From contig NZ_LR732544.1 in assembly GCF_902506575.1 (NCBI RefSeq), positions 1,386,330 to 1,450,329 on the forward strand: a stretch of 64,000 nucleotides of DNA, read 5' to 3'. The position numbers and the translations under genes were made by a program. This document shows positions 61,292 through 64,000 of the stretch, piece after piece (position 1 is the first letter of the stretch; each line of letters starts with the position of its first letter). Under the pieces are notes generated by a model. It saw nothing but the letters and a program-made list of their open reading frames with translations, was not told the DNA's origin and ran no database searches. This DNA comes from Streptomyces mexicanus (GTDB taxonomy: Bacteria > Actinomycetota > Actinomycetes > Streptomycetales > Streptomycetaceae).

Positions 61292-62278
61292 TTGCTCCGA
61301 ACGCGCATCACCGAGATGTTCGACATCGAGACCCCCCTCGTCTGCGGGGGCATGACCGGCCTGGGCACCGCCGACCTGATCGCCGCCGTGGCGAACGCGG
61401 GCGCCCTGGGCTTCCTCACCGCGCTCACGCAGCCCACGCCCGAGGCCCTTGTCAAGGAGATCACCCGCACGCGTGACCTCACCGACAAGCCCTTCGGTGT
61501 CAACCTGACGATTCTGCCCACGATCAACCCCGTGCCGTACGACGAGTACCGGGCCGCGATCATCGAGTCCGGCGTGAAGATCGTCGAGACGGCGGGCGCG
61601 AGTCCCGAGCCGCATCTCCCGGACTTCCACGAGGCCGGTGTCAAGGTCATCCACAAGGCCACGAGCGTGCGCCACGCGGTCTCCGCGCAGAACAAGGGCG
61701 TCGACGTCATCAGCATCGACGGCTTCGAGTGCGCGGGGCACCCCGGCGAGGACGACGTGCCCGGTCTGGTGCTGATCCCGGCGGCCGTCGCGCAGCTCAC
61801 GGTCCCCGTCATCGCGTCCGGCGGGATCGCCACCGGCGCCGGCCTGGCCGCCGCACTCGCCCTCGGGGCGGACGGGGCCAACATGGGCACCCGCTTCATG
61901 GCGACCACGGAGGCACCGATCCACGACAACGTGAAGCAGCAGATCGTCCGGAACTCCGAGCGGGACTCCGTCCTGGTGTTCCGGCAGTTCCACAACACCG
62001 CTCGCGTCGCCCGCAACTCGATATCGGAGCAGATCGCCGAGATCTCGCAGCGCCCGGGCGCGACCTTCGCCGACGTCGCCGCACTCGCCTCGGGTGCCCG
62101 GGGCCGGGCGAACGTCCTTCAGGGAGGCGACGTCGAAGGGGGAATGTGGTGGGCGAGCATGGCGCAGGGCCTGATCTCGTACGTCGGCACCTGCGCGCAG
62201 GTCGTCGCCGACATCGTGGGCGAGGCCGAGGACATCATGACCCGGCGGCTGGCGGCGCTGGTGGTCGCCGATGCCTGA
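61292..62278 (+). CDS. Nitronate monooxygenase / 2-nitropropane dioxygenase family FMN enzyme
   Basis: A 328-residue FMN TIM-barrel. GGMTGLGTADLIAAVANAG, KPFGVNLTILP, IDGFECAGHPGEDDV (catalytic-side His in the GHxG-like motif), IASGGIATG and ADGANMGTRFMAT are the family blocks. Members in steroid and terpenoid clusters often act as enoyl reductases or oxidases on CoA intermediates instead of on nitronates. The TTG start at 61292 is decided by a perfect AGGAGG five bases upstream; an ATG at 61277 lies before that Shine-Dalgarno. It is coupled to the next crotonase by an eight-base overlap. Confidence 0.82.
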   Translation: MLRTRITEMFDIETPLVCGGMTGLGTADLIAAVANAGALGFLTALTQPTPEALVKEITRTRDLTDKPFGVNLTILPTINPVPYDEYRAAIIESGVKIVETAGASPEPHLPDFHEAGVKVIHKATSVRHAVSAQNKGVDVISIDGFECAGHPGEDDVPGLVLIPAAVAQLTVPVIASGGIATGAGLAAALALGADGANMGTRFMATTEAPIHDNVKQQIVRNSERDSVLVFRQFHNTARVARNSISEQIAEISQRPGATFADVAALASGARGRANVLQGGDVEGGMWWASMAQGLISYVGTCAQVVADIVGEAEDIMTRRLAALVVADA

Positions 62279-63041
62279 GCCGAACTCTGTGACCCTGGAG
62301 GTCCGCGAGGGGGTCGCCCATGTCACCCTCGACCGCCCCGATCAGGGCAATGCCCTCGACCTCACCCTGGCTCACGGCTTGAAACGCGCGTTCGACGCCG
62401 TGGCCGAGCGCGATGACGCCCGCGTCGTCCTCCTCACGGGCAACGGCCGGTACTTCTGCACCGGCGGAGACCTTCGCTCCATGCAGGCGGCCGACGACCG
62501 CGGGGCGTTCCTCCGTGAGCTGGCCCTCGCCGCACACGAGGCGGTCAAGACGATCGCCTCGTTGGAGAAGCCGGTCGTCGCCGCGGTGCAGGGGTCTGCC
62601 GCCGGCGCGGGCCTGTCGCTGGTGCTGCTCGCAGACTTCGTGTTCACGACGGCGAAGACGACCTTCGTGACGGCCTACACCACTGTGGGACTCACGCCCG
62701 ACTGCGGTCAGTCGTGGCTGTTGCCCCGTGCCGTCGGCACGGGCCGCGCCCTGGACCTCATGCTCGCGCCCCGGCGCGTGCCGGGCGCCGATGCGGTCGC
62801 GCTCGGGATCGCGACGAAGGTCGTCGCCGAGGACTCGCTCCACGTCGATGCGCATTCCTTCGCCACCGGACTCGCCGCCGGTCCCGCTCACGCGCTCGGT
62901 GCGGCTCGGTCGCTCATCCGGTCGAGCTTCGCCGCCGCATTCGATGAACACCTCGACAAGGAAGCCGCGACGATCGCCCGCCTGGCGGCGACCGAGGAGA
63001 GCGGCAAGCTCATCGACGCCTTCCTCGCCCCGAAGGCCTGA
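62271..63041 (+). CDS. Enoyl-CoA hydratase/isomerase (PaaG-like)
   Basis: A 256-residue crotonase. TLDRPDQGNALD, FCTGGDLRSMQ and QGSAAGAGLSLVLLADF form the CoA site; TPDCGQSWLLPRAVG matches the PaaG-type active site, in which the Asp of the PDxGxSW motif is the catalytic acid for double-bond isomerisation. An enoyl-CoA isomerase role is therefore likelier than plain hydration. It starts inside the preceding gene and is followed by a palindromic terminator shared with the convergent racemase gene. Confidence 0.82.
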   Translation: MPEPNSVTLEVREGVAHVTLDRPDQGNALDLTLAHGLKRAFDAVAERDDARVVLLTGNGRYFCTGGDLRSMQAADDRGAFLRELALAAHEAVKTIASLEKPVVAAVQGSAAGAGLSLVLLADFVFTTAKTTFVTAYTTVGLTPDCGQSWLLPRAVGTGRALDLMLAPRRVPGADAVALGIATKVVAEDSLHVDAHSFATGLAAGPAHALGAARSLIRSSFAAAFDEHLDKEAATIARLAATEESGKLIDAFLAPKA

Positions 63042-63047
63042 CTGCAA

Positions 63048-63075
63048 GGCTGGCGTGCAGGCCTGCACGTCAGCC
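63048..63075. terminator. Palindromic bidirectional terminator
   Basis: Fourteen-base arms (63048-63061 and 63062-63075) with one non-Watson-Crick pair and no spacer. It sits between the convergent crotonase and racemase genes and overlaps the racemase stop codon. Confidence 0.5.
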
Positions 63076-64000
63076 CTGCACGGCCACCCCGGACTCGATC
63101 AGTGCATCGACATCGGCGATCCCCCACGCCAGCAGAGCCTCACGGGTCGAGGTCCCGACGGCACTCGGCGGAGTGCTGAGCGCCCCGTCTGTACGACTGA
63201 AACGCGGCGCCGGACCCGGTTGGATGCGCCCTTCCCGGCGGACCAGCGTGGCCCGAGCCCGCATATGGGGATGGCAGGCGGCCTCGCTCGGGCGAAGCAC
63301 GGGCGCGACGCAAGCGTCGGTGCCCTCGAAGACCTTCGCCCATTCCGCCATGGTCCGGGTGGCGAACGTCGCCGCGAAGAGCTCCCGCATTTCGGGATAC
63401 CGTGCGGGCTCGTCCTGCGGGGGACACACCTCGGCCACTCCGAGAAGGGAAACGAAGGTGGAGAAGAACTTCGGCTCGAGAGCTCCCACTGCCATGTGCC
63501 GGCCGTCGGAGGTCTCGTAGACGTTGTAGAACGGCACCCCGCCGTCGAGCATGTTGGAGGCCCGCTCCTCCACGGCGGCTCCTGAGCCGAGCAGACCGTA
63601 CGTCATCGCGCTCAGGTGTGCCGCCCCGTCGACGATGGCCGCATCGACCACCTGGCCCTGTCCGCTCGTCCTCGCCTCCAGCAGGGCAGCGAGCACGCCG
63701 ATCACAAGGTACGTCGAACCGGCTCCGAAATCTCCGAGCAGGTTGCCGGGGAACTGGGGGCGCGCCGGGGTCTGGCCGAGGCCGTGCAGAACACCGGCTG
63801 TGGCGATGTAGGTGAGATCGTGCCCGGCGTACGGTGCGAGCGGGCCGTCCTGGCCCCATCCCGTCATGCGGCCGTAGACCAGCCGCTCGTTGACCTCCCG
63901 GCAGCGCTCCGGCCCCAAGCCGAGCCGTTCGGCCACCCCGGGGCGCAGTCCTTCGACCAGGACGTCCGCGCCCGCGACCAACCGCAGGACGACCTCCACC
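63070..64000 (-). CDS. CaiB/BaiF CoA-transferase family, alpha-methylacyl-CoA racemase-like (5' end beyond window)
   Basis: The C-terminal 310 or so residues of a protein that continues past the right edge, so its start is not visible. Seen: LRPGVAERLGLGPE, YGRMTGWGQDGP, AGHDLTYIATAG (the His-Asp pair of racemases) and LLGDFGAGSTYLV with the Asp expected to be catalytic. These fit alpha-methylacyl-CoA racemase, which inverts the 2-methyl centre of branched acyl-CoAs so that dehydrogenases can accept them. This supports a branched, isoprenoid-like substrate for the island. A CoA-transferase function is the alternative. Confidence 0.82.
   Translation of the reverse strand, partial: VEVVLRLVAGADVLVEGLRPGVAERLGLGPERCREVNERLVYGRMTGWGQDGPLAPYAGHDLTYIATAGVLHGLGQTPARPQFPGNLLGDFGAGSTYLVIGVLAALLEARTSGQGQVVDAAIVDGAAHLSAMTYGLLGSGAAVEERASNMLDGGVPFYNVYETSDGRHMAVGALEPKFFSTFVSLLGVAEVCPPQDEPARYPEMRELFAATFATRTMAEWAKVFEGTDACVAPVLRPSEAACHPHMRARATLVRREGRIQPGPAPRFSRTDGALSTPPSAVGTSTREALLAWGIADVDALIESGVAVQG

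Noticed and set aside
31974-63999. Cholesterol degradation cluster
   Set aside because: Paired dehydrogenases and thiolase fit, but none of the ring-degrading genes (KstD, KshAB, HsaABCD) or Mce transport genes are present.

Overview
The window is high-GC actinomycete DNA, most likely Streptomyces or a close relative. The evidence is strong G/C bias at third codon positions, many GTG/TTG starts, ATGA/GTGA stop-start overlaps and a PAS-GAF-SpoIIE-HATPase phosphatase of streptomycete type. I see no rRNA, tRNA, CRISPR array, complete insertion sequence or replication origin. All product names come from reading the translations. No database search was possible.

Region 1 (about 0.3-12.2 kb) is a redox-cofactor block. 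After a decayed DyP-peroxidase fragment come acetyl-CoA synthetase and a translationally coupled short adenylate kinase, then a GAF-LuxR regulator. A complete mycofactocin locus follows: mftA-B-C-D-E-F-R on the minus strand and mftG divergent from mftA. Mycofactocin serves nicotinoprotein alcohol dehydrogenases, so the neighbouring acs-adk pair could take acetate from alcohol oxidation on to acetyl-CoA. A 17-bp palindrome between mftA and mftG is a candidate MftR operator.

Region 2 (12.4-18.3 kb) holds a large SpoIIE phosphatase, two coupled SDR genes (one with the signature of mycofactocin-coupled SDRs) and a serine-hydrolase esterase.

Region 3 (about 18.3-64 kb) is a large catabolic island for what I infer is a bicyclic or alicyclic terpenoid-like ketone. 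It has a Liv-type ABC importer with LivH, LivM and LivG fused in one polypeptide plus LivF, and one full and one internally deleted solute-binding protein. Its ring-attack genes are an SDR / 3Fe-4S ferredoxin / cytochrome P450 / 6-oxocamphor-hydrolase-like operon, a 600-residue Baeyer-Villiger monooxygenase, a second P450 and a luciferase-like oxidoreductase. CoA-thioester steps are covered by a CoA ligase, two paired acyl-CoA dehydrogenase sets plus a fifth dehydrogenase, several crotonases, a double-hotdog hydratase, a 2,4-dienoyl-CoA-reductase-like SDR with a degenerate partner, a hydroxyacyl-CoA dehydrogenase, a thiolase and an alpha-methylacyl-CoA racemase cut by the right edge. The only regulator inside the island is a GntR/FCD protein near 29 kb.

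The most interesting signal is a recurrent 15-bp AT-rich element, roughly GTTANATNATTNNNC. It occurs at nine intergenic positions between 21.9 and 57.9 kb, in front of the importer, the P450/oxocamphor-hydrolase operon, an acyl-CoA dehydrogenase operon, two divergent promoter regions, the BVMO, the second P450, (distantly) an MFS gene and the dienoyl-CoA-reductase-like gene. It looks like one operator defining a regulon across the whole island. Several convergent gene ends carry unusually long perfect hairpins. Genes on both strands are tightly packed, and most of the long open frames antisense to them are GC-bias shadows that I left out.
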